Source of the DNA: Paraburkholderia solitsugae
GTDB taxonomy: Bacteria; Pseudomonadota; Gammaproteobacteria; Burkholderiales; Burkholderiaceae
NCBI RefSeq assembly: GCF_013177695.1
Contig: NZ_WOEY01000109.1
Span: forward strand, 1 to 52,802
Length of the DNA stretch: 52,802 nt
Direction: 5' to 3'
Under the pieces are notes generated by a model. That model was not told where the DNA came from and searched no databases. It was given only the letters and a program-made list of their open reading frames with translations. The position numbers and the translations under genes are program-made. The first letter of the stretch is position 1, and each line of letters begins with the position of its first letter. This document shows, one piece after another, positions 1 through 7,944 of this stretch.

Positions 1-1
1 G

Positions 2-48
2 CATAAGGTGCGTGAAGCGCGATAGGCGATCTAGCGATCGAATCAGAC
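2..48. repeat. left copy of an inverted repeat shared with the right edge of the window
   Basis: Bases 2-48 match the reverse complement of 52756-52802 at 41 of 47 positions. The match includes an unbroken 20-base core, GTGAAGCGCGATAGGCGATC, at 12-31. Both copies contain closely spaced GCGATC motifs. Nothing here codes for protein. It is either one copy of a dispersed intergenic repeat at which the sequence was cut, or a true terminal inverted repeat. No transposase was found, so I favour the dispersed repeat. Confidence 0.75.
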
Positions 49-72
49 ACTTTCTCTTTTTTCGGTCAGGCT

Positions 73-88
73 GCGGTGCGCTCACCGC
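73..88. other. short hairpin downstream of the TetR gene
   Basis: GCGGTG-CGCT-CACCGC is a perfect 6-bp stem with a 4-base loop, lying about 65 bases past the 3' end of the TetR gene at 153-767. No run of U follows it on either strand (the minus strand reads an A-rich stretch), so a terminator role is only possible. The rest of bases 49-152 shows nothing recognisable. Confidence 0.3.
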
Positions 89-152
89 GCTGGGTTAAAT
101 GCAATATCGGCGAAAGTGTCCTGGACGAGGTAGTACGCTCGTCGCCAACACA

Positions 153-767
153 TCATGCATAGCGCGCAAGAAACATATCGGCAGCGGATTCCGCGACTTG
201 CCTTTGCTCATCCACGCTGAGCCGTGGCTGACCCATCGTCACCTGCGGCCAGAAAGCGAACGCTTTTACCAGGCCCTGCAACTGCTGCGAGGCGAACATC
301 GGGTCCGACGTCTTGAGGCGGCCATCGGCAGCGGCTGCGCGAATCCACACCGTCAAGTCTTCTTCGCGCTCGCCCATGCGGGCCACCATATCGCGCGCGC
401 GCTCCGGCGAATGAATGCCCGCCGCGATCGCGACACGCGCGAGGGACAGGAACGCCTCGTCATTCAACAGACTCAGCTTTTTCAACAGAAGCTGAAGCAA
501 TTGCGCACGCAACGGATGCACGGCGGAATACGCCGGCGCCTCTCCCGTGTCACTCGACTCCCATAACTGCCGCAGGATGGCGGCGAACAGCACTTCCTTG
601 CTTGGGAAATGGTTGTAGACCGTGCGCTTCGAAACGCTCGCGCGTGCCGCGATACGGTCCATGCTGGTCGCGTCGAAGCCGGCCGCAAGGAATTCTTCTG
701 TAGCCGCGGCGATCACGGCAGCGCGCTTGCGGTCAGTCAGGCGCAGAGGGGTGTCACAGAGTTTCAT
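153..767 (-). CDS. TetR/AcrR family transcriptional regulator
   Basis: A 204-residue one-component repressor. The N-terminal helix-turn-helix is at about residues 13-58 and ends in the typical SKRTVYNHFPSKEVLF recognition-helix region. The rest is a helical ligand-binding domain resembling the AefR-like C-terminal class. It is transcribed away from the metallo-hydrolase gene at 851, and the 83 bases between the two start codons hold three related half-sites (787-831). By analogy with the family it should repress itself and that hydrolase until a small ligand binds. The ligand cannot be read from the sequence. Confidence 0.9.
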   Translation of the reverse strand: MKLCDTPLRLTDRKRAAVIAAATEEFLAAGFDATSMDRIAARASVSKRTVYNHFPSKEVLFAAILRQLWESSDTGEAPAYSAVHPLRAQLLQLLLKKLSLLNDEAFLSLARVAIAAGIHSPERARDMVARMGEREEDLTVWIRAAAADGRLKTSDPMFASQQLQGLVKAFAFWPQVTMGQPRLSVDEQRQVAESAADMFLARYA

Positions 768-786
768 TCTTAAATTTTACACCGCA

Positions 787-831
787 CAGTTTACTTTTCT
801 CAAAAATAAACTACACTCAACAGTCTACTTT
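787..831. promoter_or_regulatory. candidate TetR operator array between TetR and hydrolase genes
   Basis: GTTTACTTTT (789-798) and AAAAATAAAC (802-811) form an inverted repeat, 9 of 10 matched, around CTC. A further CAGTCTACTTT (821-831) repeats CAGTTTACTTT (787-797) at 10 of 11 positions. TAAACT (807-812) faces AGTCTA (822-827) as a second imperfect dyad. The array covers most of the AT-rich gap just upstream of both genes, the usual place for a repressor site. Binding by the adjacent TetR protein is inference. Confidence 0.55.
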
Positions 832-850
832 CAGTATCGAGGTGGTTTGC

Positions 851-1978
851 ATGACATCGTTCACCGATTCTATTCGCCACGCCTTAGGCCTGACGGCAGC
901 GCGACGCGGGCGTGCACTGTTCGACACGTCGGCTCAGCACGACGGTGAGCGCTTTCGTAACGTCAAACCGCGTCCTGTAGAAGGTATCGGCAAGAGCTTG
1001 GGCATCGTGTGGAATATGTTGTTCAGAAAACCGGCCGGCACAGCGCCGGCGGGCCCCCTGCCCGTCGATGCCCTGTCGCGGGAACAGCTCGACGCCGCGC
1101 CTGACCGGAGTCTTTATCGCCTCGGGCATTCGACCATGCTGCTCAAGCTGCGGGGTCAGTTCTGGTTGACCGACCCTGTTTTCGCTGAACGTGCATCGCC
1201 GTTCCGGCGCTTCGGTCCGAAGCGCTTTCACGCCCCGCCCATTGCGCTCGAAGACTTGCCGCCGCTTCGCGGCGTGATTCTGTCGCACGACCACTACGAC
1301 CATCTGGACCGCGAGACGGTGCTGGCGCTCGCCTCCAAGACGGGCGTGTTTCTGACGCCGCTGGGTGTCGGCGACCGCCTGATCGAGTGGGGCATCGACG
1401 CGTCGAAGGTGCGCCAGTTCGACTGGTGGCAGAGCGTTGAGATCGACGGCCTGGCGTTCACGGCAACACCGGCGCAGCATTTCTCCGGCCGCAGCCTCTT
1501 TGACGGCAACAGCACCTTGTGGGCCTCGTGGGTCATCGTCGATGACGCTCTGCGCGTGTTCTTCAGCGGCGACACGGGCTACTTCGACGGGTTCAAGACC
1601 ATCGGCGAGCGGCTCGGTCCATTCGACGTGACGCTGCTCGAAACCGGCGCCTACGATGCCCAATGGCCGTACGTCCACATGCAGCCCGACGAGACCGTCC
1701 AAGCCCACGTCGATCTGCGCGGCCGCTGGATGGTGCCCGTTCACAACGGCACGTTCGATCTGGCGATGCATCGCTGGCAGGAACCGTACGAGCGTGTGGT
1801 CGGGCTCACCGCCGCGCGAGGCATTCCGCTTTCGACGCCCCGCATGGGTGAGCGGCTGGATCTGAGCGCGCCGCACCGCGGTGGGAAGTGGTGGCGCGAA
1901 GTTGAGGAGCGTGTGCCGGAACCCGCGACGTCGCGGCGCTGGTTCTCCTGCCGCCCTACCGGCCAGGCGAATTCGTGA
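851..1978 (+). CDS. metallo-beta-lactamase-fold hydrolase (RomA / NAPE-PLD-like)
   Basis: About 375 residues. The metal-binding signature SHDHYDHLD appears around residue 140. Further metal-ligand regions (SGDTGYFDGF and the later VPVHNGTFDL) fit the large UlaG/NAPE-PLD-like branch of the fold. There is no N-terminal signal, so it is probably cytoplasmic. I chose the ATG at 851 over the in-frame GTG at 842 because AGGTGG at 840-845 is correctly spaced from it. It faces the TetR gene at 153-767, as RomA-type hydrolases often do. The substrate is unknown; lipid phosphodiester hydrolysis is a family-level guess. Confidence 0.88.
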   Translation: MTSFTDSIRHALGLTAARRGRALFDTSAQHDGERFRNVKPRPVEGIGKSLGIVWNMLFRKPAGTAPAGPLPVDALSREQLDAAPDRSLYRLGHSTMLLKLRGQFWLTDPVFAERASPFRRFGPKRFHAPPIALEDLPPLRGVILSHDHYDHLDRETVLALASKTGVFLTPLGVGDRLIEWGIDASKVRQFDWWQSVEIDGLAFTATPAQHFSGRSLFDGNSTLWASWVIVDDALRVFFSGDTGYFDGFKTIGERLGPFDVTLLETGAYDAQWPYVHMQPDETVQAHVDLRGRWMVPVHNGTFDLAMHRWQEPYERVVGLTAARGIPLSTPRMGERLDLSAPHRGGKWWREVEERVPEPATSRRWFSCRPTGQANS

Positions 1979-2004
1979 GAACGACGATTGACGCTCACCG
2001 AAAG

Positions 2005-2922
2005 TTAAGGTTTCCCAGGCGTCCCAGCCTCCTGCTGAGCAAACCACTGCAAGATACGTTGCCGGCCCGGATGCAGGGCGCCTGCGGTCTGTAGCCAAAG
2101 CACGTAGACCCCTTTGGTCTTCAAAGGCGTGCCGAAAGGGACAACCAGATCGCCACGATTGATTGCTTCCTGCGCCAAGGTCAAGTCCGTCATCGCAATG
2201 CCCAGCCCGCGAGCGGCAGCATTCATCGCGAGCTCGTCGAGATTGAAGGTGATGTGCTTGTAATTCCTGGCAGCCGATCCCCCTTGTGCCTTCAACCAGG
2301 TCGTCCATTCGTGCTGGCCTGTCGAACCGTGAATAAGCGTGTGCTGAGCCAACTCTTCCAAAGACTTTGGAAGCGGCTTGTTGTTGACGGAGAAAGGCGC
2401 GCACACCGGCACCAGGATCTCATCGAATAATGTGAGGAATGTCGGGGACTCCGGCGACGGGTCCTCCCGCGCTTCGGGCAGATAAAGGATATAGGCATCG
2501 CAGTGACCCGACGCATCGACCACTTCCGTCGCAACGGTCTCGATCGAAAGGGATAGATCGGGATACTGGGCATAAAAGTCGATCAGCCGCGGCATTAACC
2601 AGCGAACCGCCAGAGAGACGAAGATCCGGATGCGGAAGGGTCGGTCTCGTGGCGATATCCGTTCATCAAGCGCCTCTAGCTCGTTGAGTATCTTTCGCGC
2701 CACCTCCAGCACGGCTTTGCCTTGCTCGGTCAGTTGCACGCTACGACTGTTGCGAACGAACAGCGGCACGCCGTAATGACTTTCCAGTTGCTGAATCTTC
2801 CTGCTCACCGCGCTCTGGGTCAGATGCAGCTTTTCTGCCGCGTCGGTGAAATTGTCCGACTCCGCCACGAGCAACAGCGCCTGAAGGGTTCCGATCGACG
2901 GCGGACGATAGAGCTTATCCAT
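2005..2922 (-). CDS. LysR-family transcriptional regulator
   Basis: About 305 residues. The N-terminal winged helix-turn-helix (residues 9-68, with NFTDAAEKLHLTQSAVSRKI) is followed by a periplasmic-binding-protein-like effector domain. The frame stays open upstream to 3018, but the ATG at 2922 begins the normal LysR N-terminus and has GGAG upstream. It diverges from the FAD oxidoreductase starting at 3077 and probably controls that gene and the polyamine-binding protein behind it. The 154-base gap contains two perfect dyads, one with T-N11-A spacing. Confidence 0.9.
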   Translation of the reverse strand: MDKLYRPPSIGTLQALLLVAESDNFTDAAEKLHLTQSAVSRKIQQLESHYGVPLFVRNSRSVQLTEQGKAVLEVARKILNELEALDERISPRDRPFRIRIFVSLAVRWLMPRLIDFYAQYPDLSLSIETVATEVVDASGHCDAYILYLPEAREDPSPESPTFLTLFDEILVPVCAPFSVNNKPLPKSLEELAQHTLIHGSTGQHEWTTWLKAQGGSAARNYKHITFNLDELAMNAAARGLGIAMTDLTLAQEAINRGDLVVPFGTPLKTKGVYVLWLQTAGALHPGRQRILQWFAQQEAGTPGKP

Positions 2923-2954
2923 GCGTTTTTGGAATTCTCCAATGAATTTATAGC

Positions 2955-2973
2955 GCTGGATAACGCATCCAGC
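2955..2973. promoter_or_regulatory. perfect dyad in the LysR upstream region
   Basis: GCTGGAT-AACGC-ATCCAGC has perfect 7-bp arms and a 5-base spacer, 33-51 bases upstream of the LysR start. It could be an autoregulatory operator or a hairpin in the LysR leader. No T-N11-A geometry is present. Confidence 0.4.
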
Positions 2974-3012
2974 TCCCAATATATTGACACTCAAGCGAAG
3001 GCTTTGCCGACC

Positions 3013-3035
3013 AAGCATGCTGATTATTCATGCTT
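3013..3035. promoter_or_regulatory. candidate LysR box upstream of the FAD oxidoreductase
   Basis: AAGCATG-N9-CATGCTT is a perfect inverted repeat. T3018 and A3030 are separated by exactly 11 bases, which is the classical T-N11-A core of LysR-family recognition sites. It lies 42-64 bases upstream of the TTG start at 3077, where an activator-binding site would be expected. Confidence 0.6.
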
Positions 3036-3076
3036 TCGGTAGTCTGGTCATCTGTAGCGCTGAGAGGGAAACTATT

Positions 3077-4381
3077 TTGGTCAAGAACATATGTGGCTGG
3101 ATCGCTCAAGCCGGCGTCTCACCGCCCGGAGCAATCCTGACGGGAACGCAGAAAGCGGATTGGCTGGTGATCGGAGGAGGCTTCACGGGATTGTCGGCCG
3201 CGCATACGCTCGCCGAACTGCATCCGCACGCGCGCATCATCGTGGTCGATCGACAGCGCGCCGCCCAAGGTGCTTCGGCGCGGAACTCGGGTTTCGTGGT
3301 CGCCTACGAGCGGCCTGCGCCTGATGAGCTCGTCGGTCGACCACTCAATGCCCATTACCACGTCGCGAGCGCAATTGGCAAAGCCGCCCGGGACGAAGTG
3401 GTCCGGCGTGTGGCGAGCTTCGGCATCGAGTGTGATCTGAGCGATGCCGGTTACCTCTTCGCCGTTCACGACCCAGCCAAACTTGCAGAGGCGGACATCC
3501 AGGTGCAAACCCTGCGTGAAGCAGGTGCGAGCGCCGAATTGCTGGAAGGTCAGGCGTTATCGCAACGGCTGGGCTCTCCGTTCTACCGGGCGGGCATATG
3601 GTGCCGGGGCGGGAACGGCTTATTGCAGCCGGCGATGTATGCGCGGGGGCTGCTGGAAGCGTTGCCCGAGAATGTTTCGCTCTACGAGAACACCGAAATC
3701 ACCGGTCTTGAGCACTTGAGCCAAGGTGGCATTCGTGCACGGTCTGTCAACGGCGACATCGAGGCGGGGCAGGTGCTTGCGTGTGTCGGGGCATTTTTGC
3801 CAAGAGTAGGCCTCGCAGACGGCGCAGTCTTCCCCCTTGAACTGAGCGCTTCGCTGAGTCGGCCGTTGAACGACGAAGAGTATGCCCGCCTGGGGCGCGC
3901 GGCCCCTTGGGGCGTACTCTCGACTCGTCCCGCTGGCGCCACGTTACGTCTGACGCCGGACAAGCGGCTACTGATCCGCAACACCGTCGAGTATCGACGT
4001 CGCGACCTTGCCGGCCGTTCTCTGATGGCGCGCCGGGCCAAACACCTGCGCGGATTGCAGCGGCGTTTCCCCTGGGTCACGGATGAGCATCTGCAATTCA
4101 CCTGGACCGGTCACCTGAGCGCCACGCGATCAGGCGAGCCGCGTTTCGGAAAACTGGCGGAAGGGGTTTATTCCGCGGCCGGATGCAATGGCTCCGGGGT
4201 AGCGCGCGGCACGCTGTGGGGGCGACTGTTGGCCGAAATGGCGTCGGGCGGCCAGTCGGCGTTGCTGACTTCAGTGCTTGGCAATGCGAAACCGGGCTGG
4301 CTTCCCCCTCGGCCGTTTTTCGACATCGGCGCGGCCCTACGTCTGCGATATGAAGCTCATCAGGCAAGAACCGAGTCCTGA
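3077..4381 (+). CDS. FAD-dependent oxidoreductase, DAO family (PuuB/OrdL-like)
   Basis: About 434 residues. The FAD-binding Rossmann motif VIGGGFTGLSAAHTL is at about residues 31-45, followed by VVDR and a DAO-family substrate domain, with a second FAD contact near the C-terminus at YSAAGCNGSGVARG. The start is TTG 3077: GAGAGGGA at 3062-3069 is ideally placed, and the open frame upstream to 2984 does not look like protein. PuuB-type enzymes oxidise gamma-glutamylputrescine or related amines. The adjacent PotF-like binding protein supports polyamine or amino-acid-derivative oxidation, but the exact substrate is inference. Confidence 0.85.
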   Translation: MVKNICGWIAQAGVSPPGAILTGTQKADWLVIGGGFTGLSAAHTLAELHPHARIIVVDRQRAAQGASARNSGFVVAYERPAPDELVGRPLNAHYHVASAIGKAARDEVVRRVASFGIECDLSDAGYLFAVHDPAKLAEADIQVQTLREAGASAELLEGQALSQRLGSPFYRAGIWCRGGNGLLQPAMYARGLLEALPENVSLYENTEITGLEHLSQGGIRARSVNGDIEAGQVLACVGAFLPRVGLADGAVFPLELSASLSRPLNDEEYARLGRAAPWGVLSTRPAGATLRLTPDKRLLIRNTVEYRRRDLAGRSLMARRAKHLRGLQRRFPWVTDEHLQFTWTGHLSATRSGEPRFGKLAEGVYSAAGCNGSGVARGTLWGRLLAEMASGGQSALLTSVLGNAKPGWLPPRPFFDIGAALRLRYEAHQARTES

Positions 4382-4451
4382 GCGCGAAACGCCCCCTCCG
4401 CAAAGCCATTCGACCACCCATGCTTAACCTTCTTCCTGCGAGGAAAACACC

Positions 4452-5594
4452 ATGCGCGCTTGTCACCCTGTTTGTCACCCTGTAACCCGCCTGCGCCGCG
4501 CGGTCGTCGCCAGCGCCTGTATCGTGGCGACCGTGTCGGTATGGACCGCACCCGCCGCCCGTGCCGCGGACACCGAGCTGAACGTGTACAACTGGTCCGA
4601 TTACATCGCGAAAGATACGATCCCGACCTTCGAAAAACAGACCGGCATTCACGTCCGCTACGACAACTACGACAGCAACGACACACTGCAGGCCAAACTG
4701 CTCGCGGGCAGTTCCGGCTACGACATCGTGGTACCGACGTCGAACTATATGGCGAGGCAGATTCAGGCGGGCGCCTACCAGAAACTCGACAAATCGCAAC
4801 TGCCGAACCTGAAGAATCTGAGCCCTGTGCTAATGCAGATGGTCGCGGGTGCCGATCCGGGAAACCAGTACGGCGTGCCCTGGGCGTTCGCTGTCACGGG
4901 CATCGGCTACAACGTAGAGGCGGTGCAGAAGGCTCTCGGCGCGAACGCGCCGGTGGACAGTTGGGTGCTGGTTTTCGATCCGGCCAACCTCTCCAGGCTG
5001 AAGGGCTGCGGCGTCTCATTCCTCGATGAGTCGGTCGACGTGTTTGCCGCGGCGCTACAGTACATGCACAAGGACCCGAACAGCACCAACCCGGCCGACT
5101 ACCAGGCCGCGTTCGAGATGCTGAAGAAAGTGCGCCCGTACATCACTGAGTTCAACTCGTCCGGCTACATCAACGACCTTGCGAACAATGACGTCTGCGT
5201 GGCGATCGGTTTCGCCGGCGACGTCGGCATCGCGCACCGGCGCAGCGCCGAAGCCAAACGTCCATATGACATCAAGTTCTCAAACGCGAAGGAAGGCGGC
5301 CTGATGGCGTTCGATATGATGGTGATCCCGAAAGACGCACCGCACCCTCAAGCGGCACTCAGGTGGATCAACTACATCGAAGATCCGAAGGTTAACGCGG
5401 CGATCACCAATGAGGTGTTCTACCCGACGGCGAACCACGCGGCGCGCCAGTTCGTCACGCCCGCGGTCGCGCAGGACCCGGCGGTGTACCCACCGGATGA
5501 CGTGCTCAAAAAGATGACGCTGATGAAGCCGACGCCGATTGACATCGTGCGCCTTGAAAACCGCCTGTGGGCGCAATTGAAAACCCTTCACTGA
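4452..5594 (+). CDS. periplasmic polyamine-binding protein (PotF/SpuD-like)
   Basis: 380 residues with a signal peptide of about 38 residues ending in ARA-AD. The mature protein begins with the hallmark NVYNWSDYI and follows PotF along its whole length (YDIVVPTS, TGIGYNV, GCGVSFLDE, YINDLAND, VFYPTAN, VYPPDDV). At the position where E. coli PotF, as I recall it, has GWAGDV with a ligand-stacking Trp, this protein has GFAGDV, so ligand preference may differ. It lies 70 bases behind the FAD oxidoreductase and is probably cotranscribed. No ABC permease or ATPase genes are in the window, so it is either an orphan or serves a transporter encoded elsewhere. Confidence 0.88.
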   Translation: MRACHPVCHPVTRLRRAVVASACIVATVSVWTAPAARAADTELNVYNWSDYIAKDTIPTFEKQTGIHVRYDNYDSNDTLQAKLLAGSSGYDIVVPTSNYMARQIQAGAYQKLDKSQLPNLKNLSPVLMQMVAGADPGNQYGVPWAFAVTGIGYNVEAVQKALGANAPVDSWVLVFDPANLSRLKGCGVSFLDESVDVFAAALQYMHKDPNSTNPADYQAAFEMLKKVRPYITEFNSSGYINDLANNDVCVAIGFAGDVGIAHRRSAEAKRPYDIKFSNAKEGGLMAFDMMVIPKDAPHPQAALRWINYIEDPKVNAAITNEVFYPTANHAARQFVTPAVAQDPAVYPPDDVLKKMTLMKPTPIDIVRLENRLWAQLKTLH

Positions 5595-5609
5595 TTCCGT
5601 GAAGCGCCC

Positions 5610-5637
5610 GGTGCAGGATGCTCTGGCGTCCTGCACC
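5610..5637 (+). terminator. stem-loop after the polyamine-binding protein gene
   Basis: GGTGCAGGATG (5610-5620) pairs with CGTCCTGCACC (5627-5637) over 11 bp with one G-U and a 6-base loop, 15 bases past the stop codon. A U tract is missing, so it may be a Rho-type or mRNA-stabilising hairpin rather than a strong intrinsic terminator. Confidence 0.5.
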
Positions 5638-6132
5638 CCTAGCGCCGAACGGCACAGGTAATCGACCGGGCCAACCGTCAATGCTGGCGCGGCGCCTCAG
5701 CGGCGGCGCAATCATCAGGCATAGGGATAATGCCAGGCTTGTTGCAGCGCGTCGAACGGCCAAGGGGCGAAGTGGCAAATTTGAATGCCGGCCGAGGCAA
5801 CGTGACAGTCTGTTTCCTCCGCGTGCAGGCGAGCTTGTCGCCGCAACGGCGGATTGCCCCTACGCGCAGGCCACTGCTGAAGTCTTTTTTGTTCTACCCT
5901 ATAAGCGCGGCCTGCAGCGCATCCCGATGTTCGTTCGTATCACAGTAGCTATTCGAGAGCGCCTCTGAATTCGCCGCGCCCGCAGACGGTCCTACCGAGC
6001 GATACGGTTCAACGAGCCAGAGGTTGTGCTCAAGTCGAACCAATCGCCCGACCAAACAGCCAGGCAGCCGGGTGCCGCCGCTCCGGCATCGGTACCCGTC
6101 TCCCTCATGCACCTGTCCTATGGAGAATGATG
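5638..6132. other. intergenic region of about 500 bases
   Basis: No convincing gene. Short open frames here lack a ribosome site and any recognisable domain. It separates the polyamine genes from the peroxiredoxin operon and must contain that operon's promoter. I could not identify a clear -35/-10 pair or an OxyR-type site by eye. Confidence 0.5.
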
Positions 6133-6786
6133 ATGTCGATTCGACTTGGAGAAGAAGCGCCGGATTTCACTGCCGAAACCACCGAAGGGACGATCCGTTT
6201 TCACGAATGGATCGGCGACCAATGGGTGATCCTGTTTTCGCATCCGAAGGATTTCACGCCTGTTTGCACCACGGAGCTCGGATACCTGGCGGGCCTCAAG
6301 CCGGAATTCGATAAGCGCAACACAAAAGTGATCGGACTCAGCATCGATCCCGTCAGCGACCACAAGGTGTGGGTCAAGGATATTGCAGAGACGCAGGGAC
6401 ACGCGATCAACTACCCGCTGATCGGCGATCCGGACCTGACGGTCGCGAAGCTCTACGACATGATTCATCCTGAGGCGAGCGGCGGCCCGCGCACCGCGGT
6501 GGACAACGCGACGGTACGCTCGGTGTTTCTCATCGGGCCGGACAAGAAGGTCAAAGCCATGCTCGTCTATCCGATGAGCGCAGGCCGCAATTTCGACGAA
6601 GTGGTGCGTCTGCTCGATGCGCTTCAGCTCAATGCGAAACACACGGTGGCAACCCCTGTCAACTGGAAGCCGGGCGAGGACGTCATTATTCCGACATCCG
6701 TTTCCGACGATGCAGCAAAGCAAAAATATCCGCAGGGTTTTAAAACCGTGAAGCCTTACCTGCGGTACGTTGCTCAACCGAAGTAA
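6133..6786 (+). CDS. 1-Cys peroxiredoxin (Prx6/LsfA type)
   Basis: 217 residues. The N-terminal AhpC/TSA domain carries the peroxidatic Cys45 in the signature DFTPVCTTELG, followed by the C-terminal 1-cysPrx domain that separates this group from 2-Cys enzymes. There is no resolving Cys in the usual place. Three consecutive ATGs occur (6127, 6130, 6133); GGAG at 6122-6125 is best spaced for the third. It reduces hydrogen peroxide and organic hydroperoxides using an external thiol. It precedes a persulfide dioxygenase-rhodanese gene by only 32 bases, suggesting cotranscription and a shared role in thiol, sulfide and peroxide stress. Confidence 0.93.
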   Translation: MSIRLGEEAPDFTAETTEGTIRFHEWIGDQWVILFSHPKDFTPVCTTELGYLAGLKPEFDKRNTKVIGLSIDPVSDHKVWVKDIAETQGHAINYPLIGDPDLTVAKLYDMIHPEASGGPRTAVDNATVRSVFLIGPDKKVKAMLVYPMSAGRNFDEVVRLLDALQLNAKHTVATPVNWKPGEDVIIPTSVSDDAAKQKYPQGFKTVKPYLRYVAQPK

Positions 6787-6818
6787 AGCGCTCGCAAAAC
6801 GGGCCGCGGAGCGAAATC

Positions 6819-7892
6819 GTGTTGATTTTCCGGCAGCTATTCGATCAGCAATCGTCAACCTACACGTATCTTCTCGCGGATAGCACAACGCGAGAGGCGG
6901 TGCTGATCGATCCGGTATTTGAGCAGGTACGTCGCGATGCGGCCTTGATCGGCGAGCTTGGATTGCATCTGCTTTACACGATCGACACCCACGTACACGC
7001 CGATCATGTGACCGGTGCATGGATGCTGAATCGCCGCACCGGCAGCCAGATTGCGATATCGGCCGCGAGCGGCGCCGAAGGCGCGGACCGCTATCTGAGC
7101 CATGGCGACAGGTGCGCGTTCGGCACACGGTACCTGACAGTACGCGCGACACCGGGCCATACGGATGGATGCATCACGCTCGTACTCGATAACGAAACCA
7201 TGGCCTTTACCGGCGATTGCCTGTTGATCAGGGGCACGGGCCGAACAGATTTCCAGCGCGGTGACGCGCACGCCATGTTTCGCGCGGTCCACAACCACAT
7301 TTTTACGTTGCCCGAGGCATGCCTGCTTTACCCGGCCCACGACTACCGCGGTTTGACGGTCACAAGTGTGGGTGAGGAGCGGCGCTTCAATCCCCGCCTT
7401 GGTGGCGAACTGTGTGAAGACGATTTCGCCGGATACATGACGAACCTGCACCTGCCGCATCCCAAGCAGATCGACGTCGCGGTGCCTGCGAACCTGAAAT
7501 GCGGCCTGGCAGCGAACTACCCTGCGCAGATGGCGGAGCCCGATTGGGCACCGCTGACGTGCTCCTTTGCGGGTATCTGGGAAATCAATTCGCAATGGCT
7601 CGAGGAAAATCTGCGAGCGGTCGAGATCGTCGACGTGCGCGAGCCCGACGAATTCAACGGACCGCTGGGGCGCATCCCCGCAGCCAGGCTCATTTCATTG
7701 GGTGACCTGGCCGGGCGCGCCGCCGAACTCACGAAGGAACGTCCGATCGTGACTGTCTGCCGGGCCGGCGGACGGTCGGCACAAGCCACGGCCGTGCTAC
7801 GGCAGGCCGGATTCGAGCAGGTTGCCAACCTTGCCGGCGGCATGCTCCGCTGGCGTGCAGAAGGTCGCGTCGTCGAAAACGGCAGCATGTAG
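6819..7892 (+). CDS. persulfide dioxygenase-rhodanese fusion protein
   Basis: 357 residues. An ETHE1-like metallo-beta-lactamase-fold persulfide dioxygenase domain has the Fe-binding signature THVHADHVTG (about residues 57-66), later GHTDG, GDCLL and PAHDY elements. It is followed by a single rhodanese domain with the active-site loop CRAGGRS, whose Cys is residue 314. This is the architecture of the enzyme characterised from Burkholderia phytofirmans, whose rhodanese Cys I also recall as position 314. It oxidises glutathione persulfide to sulfite and transfers sulfur between sulfite/thiosulfate and glutathione. GTG is the start, with GGAG at 6808-6811. It is probably the second gene of the peroxiredoxin operon. 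Confidence 0.93.
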   Translation: MLIFRQLFDQQSSTYTYLLADSTTREAVLIDPVFEQVRRDAALIGELGLHLLYTIDTHVHADHVTGAWMLNRRTGSQIAISAASGAEGADRYLSHGDRCAFGTRYLTVRATPGHTDGCITLVLDNETMAFTGDCLLIRGTGRTDFQRGDAHAMFRAVHNHIFTLPEACLLYPAHDYRGLTVTSVGEERRFNPRLGGELCEDDFAGYMTNLHLPHPKQIDVAVPANLKCGLAANYPAQMAEPDWAPLTCSFAGIWEINSQWLEENLRAVEIVDVREPDEFNGPLGRIPAARLISLGDLAGRAAELTKERPIVTVCRAGGRSAQATAVLRQAGFEQVANLAGGMLRWRAEGRVVENGSM

Positions 7893-7944
7893 CCCTATCG
7901 TCGCCTGATGGCGAACCGTCAGCCACCCGGCCTACAAAGTGAAT

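Noticed and set aside
73..88. Hairpin as intrinsic terminator of the first TetR gene
   Set aside because: The minus-strand RNA would be followed by A-rich sequence and not by U; kept only as a hairpin.
884..2404. 506-residue open frame on the minus strand
   Set aside because: It lies antisense to the metallo-hydrolase gene and runs on across its 3' end into the LysR region. The translation is His/Arg/Gln rich without any domain, as expected of the reverse frame in high-G+C coding DNA.
6118..7152. 344-residue open frame on the minus strand over the peroxiredoxin and dioxygenase genes
   Set aside because: Both genes on the other strand have full domain signatures and ribosome sites; the reverse frame has none.
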